Part shown: positions 1-7,748 of the stretch, piece by piece
Layout: every line of letters begins with the position of its first letter
Position numbering within the stretch: position 1 is the first letter of the stretch
From: Hungateiclostridiaceae bacterium UBA1305
Lineage (GTDB): Bacteria; Bacillota; Clostridia; Acetivibrionales; DTU013
Length of the DNA stretch: 33,359 bases
Reading direction: 5' to 3'
Assembly: GCA_002307275.1 (NCBI GenBank)
Contig: DBTX01000055.1
Span: 1-33,359, forward strand
Notes under the pieces: generated by a model
What the model was told of the DNA's origin: nothing
Database searches by the model: none
The model's input: only the letters and a program-made list of their open reading frames with translations
Position numbers and translations under genes: made by a program

Positions 1-242
1 TTCTCTTCCGAATCAACGTACTGTGTGACTGCAAACCTGTCATCCTCGTCAAAAAGTTGTGTTATGTTTTTACTGAGGCTGGACTGATCCATATCCAGTA
101 CGGCTACCGGCATGTCGTCAACATAGGTGTTCAGATAGATGCAGCCTATGATCAACGTAATGATAATTGGACCTATGATCAATATTCGAAGAATGTCGCT
201 GTCTTTTACAACATTCTTCAGTTCCGTCCACAATATCTTCAT
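1..242 (-). CDS. ABC-2 type exporter permease, N-terminal part (cut by window edge)
   Basis: An open frame runs from an ATG at 242 to the left edge, giving about 80 codons. It starts MKILWTELKNVVKDSDILR, followed by a hydrophobic segment (roughly residues 20-40, ILIIGPIIITLIIGCIYL). Next comes an extracytoplasmic stretch with MPVAVLDMDQSSLSKN, which closely resembles the equivalent part of the preceding permease (IPMAVADMDNSATSRM). This layout of one N-terminal helix and a large outer loop is typical of the ABC-2 permeases found in YbhS/YbhR-like exporters. The ATG overlaps the stop of the upstream permease by 4 nt (ATGA), so the two are translationally coupled and probably form a heterodimer. 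The C-terminal membrane domain lies outside the window. Confidence 0.85.
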   Translation of the reverse strand, partial: MKILWTELKNVVKDSDILRILIIGPIIITLIIGCIYLNTYVDDMPVAVLDMDQSSLSKNITQLFDEDDRFAVTQYVDSEE

Positions 243-1453
243 GCATGGATCCCTCCTTCCAACTCAAGAGTCTGTCCGTTCGTCCGCTTTTCCCGGTCCT
301 CTTCCGCTGCTTCCGCTTTCCTTCCCGTAATCAGGGTACTTGCAAAAGTGATACACAGCATTGCTGCCGTGAACGCAAGAAACCACAGGATGTCTTTTTC
401 AAAATGGGCCTTTGCCAGTGTGTTCAAAAACAGGTTTCTGACATTGTCCGCATAATGGTAAAGAGGAAGCCACGGAGTAACCATTCTGTAGCCCTTCGGC
501 AGTGATATGAAGGGCCATGTATACCCTATAACCAGAGGGCTTGGAATAAACAATACCGCATTTATCAGGGTGCAGAACAGCTTGTTTCTCATAAAGGAAG
601 AGAACATCAGCCCAAAAGCTGTCACAGAGAATGCGAATCCAACACTGAGGATGACCGCATAACTATAATTCCCCCGGAAGGGGATCCCAAAAAATCTGTA
701 CTGTACGGTTATGTTTACTACAAGGATAACTGTTCCGAGCAAGCCATAGAAAAAAAACTTTCCAAGAGCATAACCGATCTTTTTCCGTTTTTTCTTTTCC
801 AGTTCCTCCTGTCTTATGGCGACTGACGCCATAAGGACAATTCCTGTTTGAACAATAGCTGTCACAAGTATGGGGTTCAGGAAAAACTTGAAGCTGCCTG
901 TAGGATTGTAAAGTGTCCTGTTTGTATAGCCTACCAGCTGAACAAGCTTTAAGGCATCCGCATACGGATTGCCGGTATTTGCGGCGATCATCCTGGCAGC
1001 CGCACCGCACCTGAGCGTCAGCAGGATCTCCGTCGCCTTGATTTTTGCCAGTGCCGACATGGAAATATGACTTCCGTCATACAACATCAACAATGTTGGT
1101 GATTTACTGCCCTTCATATCCTTCTCGAAACCCCTGGGCAGTATTAATCCTACCCTCACCTTGCTTTCGTCCATAAGCTTCTTAAGCATATCCGAATCAT
1201 CAGTCTCATATTTTATATGAAAGGTCTCGTTTTCCCTGAACTGTTGCACGATCATCCTGCTGGTGGCGGAATTGTCCATGTCGGCAACTGCCATGGGGAT
1301 TCCGGTCATATGGCCTTTTTCAAATTCAAAACCGACAAATAGACCTGTAAGTATCGGGATGATGATGATTACAATCAAGATGGTCTTTTCCGAAACCGCC
1401 CTTTTCCACTCTGCTTTTATTGATTTGAGCATACTCTCAAACATGCTTCTCAC
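239..1453 (-). CDS. ABC-2 type exporter permease
   Basis: This 404-aa membrane protein has one N-terminal helix (about residues 22-42, rich in Ile and Leu) and a large extracytoplasmic loop of about 150 residues. A C-terminal block of about five helices follows (about 190-380), then a charged cytoplasmic tail. This is the ABC2_membrane_3 / YbhS-like architecture used in exporters of drugs or lipophilic compounds. It follows the HlyD-type adaptor gene with a 4-nt ATGA overlap and overlaps the next permease in the same way, so adaptor and permeases are one operon. No ATP-binding-cassette gene is visible; it may lie beyond the left edge. The substrate cannot be inferred. The family call is firm and the drug-export role is inference from the MarR, TolC-like and HlyD context. 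Confidence 0.85.
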   Translation of the reverse strand: MRSMFESMLKSIKAEWKRAVSEKTILIVIIIIPILTGLFVGFEFEKGHMTGIPMAVADMDNSATSRMIVQQFRENETFHIKYETDDSDMLKKLMDESKVRVGLILPRGFEKDMKGSKSPTLLMLYDGSHISMSALAKIKATEILLTLRCGAAARMIAANTGNPYADALKLVQLVGYTNRTLYNPTGSFKFFLNPILVTAIVQTGIVLMASVAIRQEELEKKKRKKIGYALGKFFFYGLLGTVILVVNITVQYRFFGIPFRGNYSYAVILSVGFAFSVTAFGLMFSSFMRNKLFCTLINAVLFIPSPLVIGYTWPFISLPKGYRMVTPWLPLYHYADNVRNLFLNTLAKAHFEKDILWFLAFTAAMLCITFASTLITGRKAEAAEEDREKRTNGQTLELEGGIHA

Positions 1454-2604
1454 CCTTTTCCGAATTGCACGAAAGCAGTCATTCCGGGTTTTATTTCACT
1501 CGAACTGTTGCCAAGCCTGATCTTTACGCTATAGGATATGATGTCGAAGCTTCCGTTGTCATTTGTAGCCCTTTTTGTCGCAAAATCCGGTTTTTGATTG
1601 ATTGTAACAACCTTTCCGGTATAAGTCTTGTTATTAAAGACAGGAATTGTTACGGTAACCTCCTGGTTCAATTTTATGTTTGACAGGTCGGTTTCCTTCA
1701 CCTTGACCTCCACCCAGGTATCACTTAAATTGCTTATGGTAGCTATGGAAAGTCCCGTTGAAACCAGTTCCCCCTCATCTGAGCTCATGGATGTAACAAC
1801 ACCGTCTATAGGAGCCTTTATATCTGAATCCTCAAGGTATGCATTCACTTCATCCAGAACGCCTTGCGCCATATTTACCTTGTCCTGTGCCGCTTTCACA
1901 CCTGCCTGGGCCTGCTCCGCCTTGCTCAGGGCTGCCTGTTCCATTGCCTGTGCCTGTGTGACAAGAGCCTCTGCTGCAGTCTTGTCTTCACTTCTCGCGC
2001 CTTCTGTGGCGATACTCAGTTGTTCTGTGGCAAGTGTAAGCTGGGTTTGGACCTCATCACGCTTCTGTTCGGATACAGCTCCCTTTTTACAAAGGTTATC
2101 CACTCTTGCAAAGGTTTTTACCATCAGGTCGTAGTATGCCTGCGCTTCAGCAATCTCCTGTTTCCTTGCGCCGTTCTCGGCCTTCTGCTGCACTGCCTGA
2201 GCGGCATTTACCTGCCCCGCTGCCGCATCATGGGCGGCTTCAGCGGCATTTTCCTCTTTCCGGGATGCTTCAGCCCCCGCCTTTGCCGCTTCCAGTTGAG
2301 CTTCAGCCTGTTCCTTTTTTGCAAGCAGCTCTTCACATTCCATCCTGACCAGAACATCACCGGCTTTGACCTCGTCCCCTTCATTCACAAGAATCCTGGA
2401 GATTCTGCCGGCCAGTTTTGAATTGATGTCTACGGATTTTGCCTCAACGGTTCCCTGCGAAGTAACCCCTTCCTTATTTTTTTCTGCTGAATCCGCAGCA
2501 TCCGGACTGGATGCGTATACTCCATATCCCACCAGCCCGGCGGTCAGTATAACCAATGAAATCACTATTGCTGAAGTCTTAATATTTTTAGTAAGTATTT
2601 TCAT
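1450..2604 (-). CDS. HlyD/RND-type periplasmic adaptor (membrane fusion) subunit
   Basis: The 384-aa product has an N-terminal membrane anchor (about residues 8-28). A first half-lipoyl segment (AGRISRILVNEGDEVKAGD) follows, then a very long Ala/Glu/Gln-rich coiled-coil hairpin (about 80-250). The second half-lipoyl segment (APIDGVVTSMSSDEGE) and a beta-barrel domain ending near the C-terminus complete it. That is the canonical order of HlyD/EmrA/YbhG adaptors, which link an inner-membrane pump to an outer component. The start is set at 2604 because AAAGGAG sits about 11 nt upstream; an in-frame ATG 39 nt earlier has no such site. It lies between the TolC-like gene and two ABC-2 permeases and overlaps the first permease by 4 nt. 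Confidence 0.88.
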   Translation of the reverse strand: MKILTKNIKTSAIVISLVILTAGLVGYGVYASSPDAADSAEKNKEGVTSQGTVEAKSVDINSKLAGRISRILVNEGDEVKAGDVLVRMECEELLAKKEQAEAQLEAAKAGAEASRKEENAAEAAHDAAAGQVNAAQAVQQKAENGARKQEIAEAQAYYDLMVKTFARVDNLCKKGAVSEQKRDEVQTQLTLATEQLSIATEGARSEDKTAAEALVTQAQAMEQAALSKAEQAQAGVKAAQDKVNMAQGVLDEVNAYLEDSDIKAPIDGVVTSMSSDEGELVSTGLSIATISNLSDTWVEVKVKETDLSNIKLNQEVTVTIPVFNNKTYTGKVVTINQKPDFATKRATNDNGSFDIISYSVKIRLGNSSSEIKPGMTAFVQFGKG

Positions 2605-2653
2605 AATGATATATTCTCCTTTCAAATTTGTACTGTTTTTCATTGTAAATATT

Positions 2654-4429
2654 TTAGAAGATCATTCTGCCCGCATCATTCATATATTTGACTCCTGCCA
2701 GCTTGAAGCCGTATGTAACTTCAATTTCGGCTTCCTCCACCTGGGAGAGGTTTTCTTCCGCTGACAGGACTTCCACCATTGTTCCAGCCATACTTTCAAG
2801 ATTCATCTGTTTCAAAAGACTGTTTTCCACACTAAAGCCTTCCTTGTACTTGTACTCTGCAATTTCAAGCGTTTCTTTCGCCTTTTCGGTCATATCTTTT
2901 GACAAGGCAAGCATATCTTCCGCAGACATCGCGGTTTCATAGGATTCCCGTATAGATGACTCGACATCCTGCTGAACTGAACTGAGATTGAGGTCCGCCT
3001 GCTGTTTCAGGTTAGCCGCTTCCTTATACTGGAAGGTGGTTTCAACATATGTGTTTTTTACGGAATCAAGGTAAAGCTTGCATATCGTTTGCTGTGCAAG
3101 AGCCTTCTTTATTTCCAGCCTGTTTTCTGCACCTGTTTTTAAAGCATCTTCCAGCTTCACTTTATACTCCCCGGCCTGGGTATCATCCACGATTCCAAGC
3201 TTGGCTATGAAGGGAAAGCAAAGATTTTTCTTTAGTTCGGTCATCGTATTTTCCAGTTCGCTCTGTGCTTTACGCAATTCAATACGCGTCTTATTCAGGT
3301 AAATTCCAGCGAGAAGCATGTCATCCTTTGCAACCATGCCTTCCTTATAGCTGGCTTCTGCATATGCCTGTTGCTTGCTTGCCCGGTCAACCGACTTTTG
3401 TTTCACTTCTACTACCTTTTTTGCTTTAAGGGCGTCATAATAGTTTTTTTCAATCAGCATCGCGATCTGGTTCCTGTAAATCCCTTGCGCATACTGGGTT
3501 ACATTGTAGTTTGTATCTGCCATACTGACGATCAGGTTGGTAGCGTCTCCCAGGCTAAGCTCATTTACATATTGGGTGTTTAGTTTATCGGCTATCGCCT
3601 CACGGGCTTTTTCCAGGCCATCCGCGAGATCTTCTATGCCATCGCTGAGCTTATCGGCCGCACTGCTAAGTTTGTCTCTTCCGGCATCTACTTCTTCCTG
3701 ACTTGCGTCAATCTCGTCCTGAACAGCATTCTCGACCGTGTCAGCTATTTTTGCTGAAGTGCTTTTTGCAGTTGCTGCCACAGCCGCCTCCGCCTTTTCT
3801 TCGTCTCCATAACTAGTGAGGTAAGCCTGGTAGCAGGCGGCATAGATGATTTTGTACACTGTGCCATACACCGTATCATAGATATCATCCCCAGCAGATA
3901 TCTTTATATCGACAGGTAATCCCGTCTGGCTTTTGGACACCGTAATATCCTCCGGCGCCTTCCCGTTGCTAAGCAGGGTATTTGCAGCATTAATCCTGGT
4001 CTGAGCGCTGCTTATTTTATTCTTGCCCGATGCAATATCTTTTCTGGCATCAACAATATTCGTTGCCCCATCAATAAGATCAGTCCTGTCCGAATCCGCC
4101 TGGTCGTCTACCAACTTGCTCATATCGATCTGGCTCTGCACCTGCTTGAGCGCAATACTGTTGTAAATACCAAGTGCTACTGCTTCTTCCAGAGTCAACG
4201 TGACTGCCCCTGAGGATATCTTTGAATTTATCGCTGCAAGTGTTGTTGGGATGGATACCGCAGCCTGGGTTGTACCGGTAATTGCACCGGCGGTCGTAGT
4301 TGTGGATGCAGCCGCAGTTGAAGCGGTTGCTGTATCTGATTCCGCAGAAGCGGCATATACCTGGCATGGCATGCATAGAATCAGAACTGATAATATTAAT
4401 AAAGCAAAACTTCTTACCGGCTTTTTCAT
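2654..4429 (-). CDS. TolC-family secreted coiled-coil protein
   Basis: A signal peptide is clear (MKKPVRSFALLILSVLILC...VYAAS). A Ser/Thr/Ala-rich linker of about 50 residues follows, then LTLEEAVALGIYNSIALKQ, the typical first helix of the TolC/outer-membrane-efflux family. Long amphipathic helices fill the rest, and a second repeat starts near EDALKTGAENRLEIKKALAQ. At about 590 aa it is longer than usual for TolC proteins (about 400-500). The excess sits in the linker and in a region around residues 110-280 that includes a DKL/DGL heptad-like stretch. An ATG 9 nt upstream (4438) sits too close to AAGGAGGG, so the MKKP start at 4429 is preferred. In a presumed monoderm the partner of such a protein is unclear. 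Confidence 0.78.
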   Translation of the reverse strand: MKKPVRSFALLILSVLILCMPCQVYAASAESDTATASTAAASTTTTAGAITGTTQAAVSIPTTLAAINSKISSGAVTLTLEEAVALGIYNSIALKQVQSQIDMSKLVDDQADSDRTDLIDGATNIVDARKDIASGKNKISSAQTRINAANTLLSNGKAPEDITVSKSQTGLPVDIKISAGDDIYDTVYGTVYKIIYAACYQAYLTSYGDEEKAEAAVAATAKSTSAKIADTVENAVQDEIDASQEEVDAGRDKLSSAADKLSDGIEDLADGLEKAREAIADKLNTQYVNELSLGDATNLIVSMADTNYNVTQYAQGIYRNQIAMLIEKNYYDALKAKKVVEVKQKSVDRASKQQAYAEASYKEGMVAKDDMLLAGIYLNKTRIELRKAQSELENTMTELKKNLCFPFIAKLGIVDDTQAGEYKVKLEDALKTGAENRLEIKKALAQQTICKLYLDSVKNTYVETTFQYKEAANLKQQADLNLSSVQQDVESSIRESYETAMSAEDMLALSKDMTEKAKETLEIAEYKYKEGFSVENSLLKQMNLESMAGTMVEVLSAEENLSQVEEAEIEVTYGFKLAGVKYMNDAGRMIF

Positions 4430-4482
4430 TGAAATCATTTCCCTCCTTATTATCTCATATTATTAATATTTGTAATTACGAT

Positions 4483-4499
4483 ATTTAGAATTTCAAAAT
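4483..4499. promoter_or_regulatory. Putative MarR operator before the TolC-like gene
   Basis: This is a 17-bp imperfect palindrome: ATTTAGAA, one central T, then TTCAAAAT. Its half-sites match in 7 of 8 positions. It shares 16 of 17 bases with the element at 4991-5007 upstream of marR. On the minus strand it contains TTGAAA, a plausible -35, so binding would block transcription of the export genes. The assignment to MarR is inference from the duplication and position. Confidence 0.6.
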
Positions 4500-4515
4500 A
4501 AATATTTAAAAAAAA

Positions 4516-4971
4516 TCAGTTAGTCATTTGTATATCTAACTCAGCTTCAATTTTTCCCAGTATTGCAAAAAGCCTTTCACGTTCTTCTATTGTAAGAATA
4601 CCGAAGATTTTTTCAGTCGCCTCGCATTTTAACTGAATCAGGGTGTTATATGCTTCAACACCAACCTTGGACAACCTGATAAAAACCTGCCTTCTGTCTT
4701 CTTCATCCCGGATTCTTTCCACATACCCTTTTTGTATAAGCCGATCTATCGTAATTGTTGGGGTTCCGAAGCTTACACCGAGTTCCTTTGCAATATTCGA
4801 CATACTTTTCATTTCCCCGCAGCCTATGACAAGTATGGTATCTATGTCAATCAGCGTAAGATTGGTTAAGCTTTTATAAATATGCTTTTTACTTTTCAGC
4901 CTGCCATACTTTACAATAATTCTATTTAGTATCTCGCCTACCCTATATAAACCATTATCCGGATCGAGCAT
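4516..4971 (-). CDS. MarR family transcriptional regulator
   Basis: The 151-aa product has an N-terminal dimerisation helix, a winged helix-turn-helix (MSNIAKELGVSFGTPTITID followed by LIQKGYVERIRDEEDRRQVF) and a C-terminal helix (EERERLFAILGKIEAELD). The wing motif R-DEEDRRQVFI is the classic MarR signature. The start is placed at 4971 because AAAGGGAGTG lies about 10 nt upstream; a longer in-frame ATG at 5004 would fall inside the putative operator and has no ribosome binding site. The gene is the first of an operon with the TolC-like, HlyD and ABC-2 genes on the same strand, 87 nt upstream of the TolC-like start. It probably represses itself and the exporter until a ligand binds. Confidence 0.9.
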   Translation of the reverse strand: MLDPDNGLYRVGEILNRIIVKYGRLKSKKHIYKSLTNLTLIDIDTILVIGCGEMKSMSNIAKELGVSFGTPTITIDRLIQKGYVERIRDEEDRRQVFIRLSKVGVEAYNTLIQLKCEATEKIFGILTIEERERLFAILGKIEAELDIQMTN

Positions 4972-4990
4972 ATTACTTGTCACTCCCTTT

Positions 4991-5007
4991 ATTTCGAATT
5001 TCAAAAT
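4991..5007. promoter_or_regulatory. Putative MarR operator before marR
   Basis: ATTTCGAA, a central T, and TTCAAAAT form a 17-bp pseudo-palindrome just upstream of the marR ribosome binding site. It differs from the copy at 4483-4499 by one base. It lies immediately downstream of the predicted transcription start, a position suited to roadblock repression. Confidence 0.6.
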
Positions 5008-5018
5008 ATTTTATACTT

Positions 5019-5047
5019 ATAATAATACTTCTCTTTTATTTTGTAAA
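5019..5047 (-). promoter_or_regulatory. Predicted sigma-A promoter of marR
   Basis: On the minus strand TTTACA (5042-5047) and TATTAT (5019-5024) are separated by 17 nt. Transcription would start near 5012, directly before the putative MarR operator. Both hexamers match the consensus in 5 of 6 positions. Confidence 0.5.
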
Positions 5048-5059
5048 TACACAAACAGG

Positions 5060-5431
5060 TTAATTTTATGAAAGTTTCCGTTGAAAAACCTGCATCACTA
5101 ACCATTCATCAGGTTGTTGGAGATAAAAGGTATCCTTGGGAACTGAGTTTCAAAACTTGACACCGCGATGCCGTACGGCGCGTGTGTCGACCGACTTTAT
5201 GTTTACTCATTGACTGGTAACACGTTGCTCATTTTCTTTGCACCATTCCACCGCAGTTCGGCCTGAAGCCCAAAAACTTCGATTTGACTGAGCCATGCGA
5301 CTGCAAGCCCTTTATTTCTCCTCTGATAATACCTCCCTTGTTTATGATGGCATTATCTCACTTGGATTTCCTTCTTTCTATGTGCTAACTTTTTGACAAT
5401 TACATTGAGTTCTGAGGCTTAAGGGAAATAC
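5060..5431. other. Non-coding, probably decayed interval
   Basis: No convincing gene is present. Several short frames (20-35 codons) on both strands look coding in composition, but each ends quickly. On the minus strand one reads MAQSNRSFWASGRTAVEW before a stop. The stretch 5159-5190 is markedly more GC-rich than its surroundings. This looks like the remains of an inserted element or lost gene, but I could not recognise the parent. Confidence 0.35.
5159..5188. repeat. GC-rich imperfect inverted repeat
   Basis: A perfect 10-bp palindrome GCCGTACGGC (5170-5179) lies within outer arms GACAC / GTGTC that pair with mismatches between. There is no following T-run on either strand, so it is not an obvious terminator. 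It could be a relic of a transposon end or a protein-binding site. Confidence 0.4.
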
Positions 5432-6886
5432 TCACTCCGGTTTGCCAAATGTGATTTGGTCCCGGCCGTTTTCTTTGGAACAGTACAGTACTTCATCAGC
5501 TTTTTTTATCATATGCTCCATGCCAAACTTTTCGTTGATCTCAATAATTCCTATGCTCACTGTTGCACTGTAACCATCATCTTTTTTACCGCTTTTCAAA
5601 GCTTCCATAAACTGCCTGAGAATCAATCGGGACTCCTCGGGCTCGGCCGCCAATATCCCTATAAATTCGTCTCCGCCCCAGCGAGCCGCGATCCCATATG
5701 TGCTGGTTGCACTTCGAAGTTCAGCGGCAACCATCGCAAGGACTACATTTCCAAACATGTGGCCATGCATGTCGTTAACTTCTTTGAAATGGTCAATGTC
5801 CAGCATGAAAAGTGTCTTTTTCTGTTCACGGTGCTTCCGGATAAATGCCAGATACTGTTTGGAGAACAGCTTTCTATTAGGCAGCCCAGTCAGTTCATCT
5901 GTATTCTCCATTGTTACCATACGTTTATTATAATTGGCAAACACAGTCGTTATGACAGCAATACAAACCGTCAGCGACACAAGCATAAAGAGTATATTGC
6001 TCTTCATCCTTTCCTGGAATGAGCTGCTGATGGAGTTGGTCTCCATCTCCAACACCAGATACCAGCCAAGGGTCTCATCATATTTTGTAATCAGACATTT
6101 TCGCTCGCCGTCGGAGGTAAACCACTGCATTTCAGACATGCCGGACTTTTTCATTTCAATTTCTTCATTAATTCCGGTGTACGCCGACAGATTGTCCTGA
6201 CTCACGAAAATATCGGTGTCGCCAGTGAAGGAGTTCTCAGCGCCGCCCAAATTTACTATATAGACTGACAGACCGTAGTCTTTTTCATAAGAACGGATTG
6301 TATCCTCTATGAAGGAGGCCTGAAGCCCGACTCCAATTACGCCCAGAAGCCTGCCATCGTCCCCCTCTACGCGGAAGTTGACAAACACGGCAAGGTTATT
6401 ATTATTCGCCTCGTTGGTGTCAACCTGTAAATCGTACTCATGACCGGATGCTATAAAATTATAGTACCAGACATCATGGCCATCATACTTTGAAATCGTC
6501 TTGTTCAAGCCGTCCTGATAATAATAGTTTCCGGTCTGGGCTGAAACGCAGAACACTGTCGTATAGTCGTACTTTACCTGATACGCCTTCAGATAACTGT
6601 ATAGATGTTCCAGATATGCATCGTTCAGGGCACTTTCAGGCTCCTTTGAAAGCCATGACTTAAGGAACTCATCGTTTGCCATTGTCTTGGAGACCATTAC
6701 CGGCTTGTTCATGGAGTTTTCGATATGATTTGAAATATCTATATCTGCAAGATTAATAATGTTTTCCAAGTGTTTTTCAGCCAGTTGCTGGTATGATTTT
6801 GTATCTTTATACACAATTACGGTAAATCCAGCCACAATAGAAAGGATAATGATCATATTACTAATCAGAAGCATATGCTTTTTCAT
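5432..6886 (-). CDS. Membrane-anchored Cache-GGDEF diguanylate cyclase
   Basis: With the start at 6886 (MKKHM, TGGAG 7 nt upstream) the product has 484 aa. It has a first transmembrane helix (about 4-26), an extracellular dCache-type sensor (about 30-290), and a second helix (about 298-318). A GGDEF domain (about 327-484) follows. It begins DELTGLPNRKLF, contains MLDIDHFKEVND, and has an intact GGDEF at residues 404-408, so it should make cyclic di-GMP from two GTP. The inhibitory RxxD site that usually precedes GGDEF is not seen; that position reads STYG. No EAL or PilZ gene is nearby. A longer frame to 6967 lacks a ribosome binding site. The ligand is unknown. The gene appears to stand alone. 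Confidence 0.9.
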   Translation of the reverse strand: MKKHMLLISNMIIILSIVAGFTVIVYKDTKSYQQLAEKHLENIINLADIDISNHIENSMNKPVMVSKTMANDEFLKSWLSKEPESALNDAYLEHLYSYLKAYQVKYDYTTVFCVSAQTGNYYYQDGLNKTISKYDGHDVWYYNFIASGHEYDLQVDTNEANNNNLAVFVNFRVEGDDGRLLGVIGVGLQASFIEDTIRSYEKDYGLSVYIVNLGGAENSFTGDTDIFVSQDNLSAYTGINEEIEMKKSGMSEMQWFTSDGERKCLITKYDETLGWYLVLEMETNSISSSFQERMKSNILFMLVSLTVCIAVITTVFANYNKRMVTMENTDELTGLPNRKLFSKQYLAFIRKHREQKKTLFMLDIDHFKEVNDMHGHMFGNVVLAMVAAELRSATSTYGIAARWGGDEFIGILAAEPEESRLILRQFMEALKSGKKDDGYSATVSIGIIEINEKFGMEHMIKKADEVLYCSKENGRDQITFGKPE

Positions 6887-6967
6887 ATTAATCTCCATTA
6901 CGCCACAGTCGCAGACAGCACAAATAGTAATGAAAAAAGGTAGGCGAGTTTCACTAAATGCGAACAT

Positions 6968-7413
6968 TTTTCATTATGAGAGTCTGCCTCCCAAAATATT
7001 TTATTCCATAATTTCCCTAACGTATACAGGAAATGTCAAATATCCGGAATCTGAATATAAGAAGCAAATAACTTTGAAGTGCAGTTATATTAGCCGTCCC
7101 ATGGCTTTTTCATATTTGGGGAGGTGGAGGCAGGGGGAATCATTGTCCCAAAATCATTGTTTGCATCATCACAATATTTTCTCAAGTCATTTCGTAATGA
7201 TGAGTAATAAACCGTAAACACAGCAACACCTCCCGTGCAATATATGGTACAATAAAAACAGCTAATATTCAAGGCCATTAAGAAATATTACCCCGGCATA
7301 CGTACGAAAAATTATTTCCAGCGATTATTTTATTGTTAATGACCTTGATTTATCCATCTATGTAGCTTTATTACTTTCTATACTGCATTTAACTCTTATA
7401 TACAATAAAAATC
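6968..7413. other. Intergenic region without a supported gene
   Basis: No gene is supported here. It must contain the promoter of the GGDEF gene, which I could not place with confidence. Around 7120-7165 a G-rich tract (GGGGAGGTGGAGGCAGGGGG) is followed by two copies of AATCATTGT separated by CCCAA. A minus-strand frame at 7090-7278 has no ribosome binding site and an atypical composition. Confidence 0.4.
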
Positions 7414-7448
7414 GACCTCAAATACCTTATATTTAAGGATTTGAGGTC
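7414..7448 (-). terminator. Rho-independent terminator at the end of the sugar operon
   Basis: GACCTCAAAT-A-CCTTA and TAAGGATTTGAGGTC form a 15-bp stem with a single bulged A and a loop of about 4 nt. On the minus strand it is followed by ATTTTTATT. It lies 45 nt past the last frame of the 15-kb locus and ends transcription from the right. Confidence 0.75.
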
Positions 7449-7492
7449 AATTCAGTGTTATTACAATTATACAGATTTATAAAATATTTGCT

Positions 7493-7716
7493 TCATGCGA
7501 TTACCGTGATAATCCTTGCACCTGCAATTCCTGACTGCAATGCATTCCTCACATATAAATTCTCCAAAGTGTTGAACACGTCGATTTCCAGAAGATTCGC
7601 GCCCTGCTTTGCATAATGCAATATTTCCATATCGAATTCGTGGTTCAGGAACCAGAACGGTGCTATTTTGAAGTCCATGGGAGGTTTTGAAATAATTGTT
7701 CCAATTTATCGGTCAT
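7493..7716 (-). pseudogene. Collapsed glycoside hydrolase gene (internal deletion plus frameshift)
   Basis: Translation from ATG 7716 (AAGGAGA upstream) gives MTDKLEQLFQNLPWTSK and stops. Shifting one base at about codon 14 gives LFQNLP-MDFKIAPFWFLNHEFD. This is the typical N-terminus of large GH106-like glycosidases (NPP-x-PFW-x-WN). It then runs straight into GANLLEIDVFNTLENLY and SGIAGARII, which resemble the C-terminal galactose-binding domain of the same class (GENTLEIEVTNTLxN ... PSGLLGPVRI). The gene therefore seems to have lost one base near the start and nearly all of its catalytic part, leaving the two ends fused. It follows the oxidoreductase gene by 32 nt and was the last gene of the operon. 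The family label is from memory of motifs and is tentative. Confidence 0.6.
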
Positions 7717-7748
7717 TATCTCTGTGTCTCCTTGTCCGGTTCCGGCAA

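Noticed and set aside
7090..7278. Minus-strand 62-codon frame upstream of the GGDEF gene
   Set aside because: No ribosome binding site and irregular composition caused by the G-rich tract; more likely non-coding.
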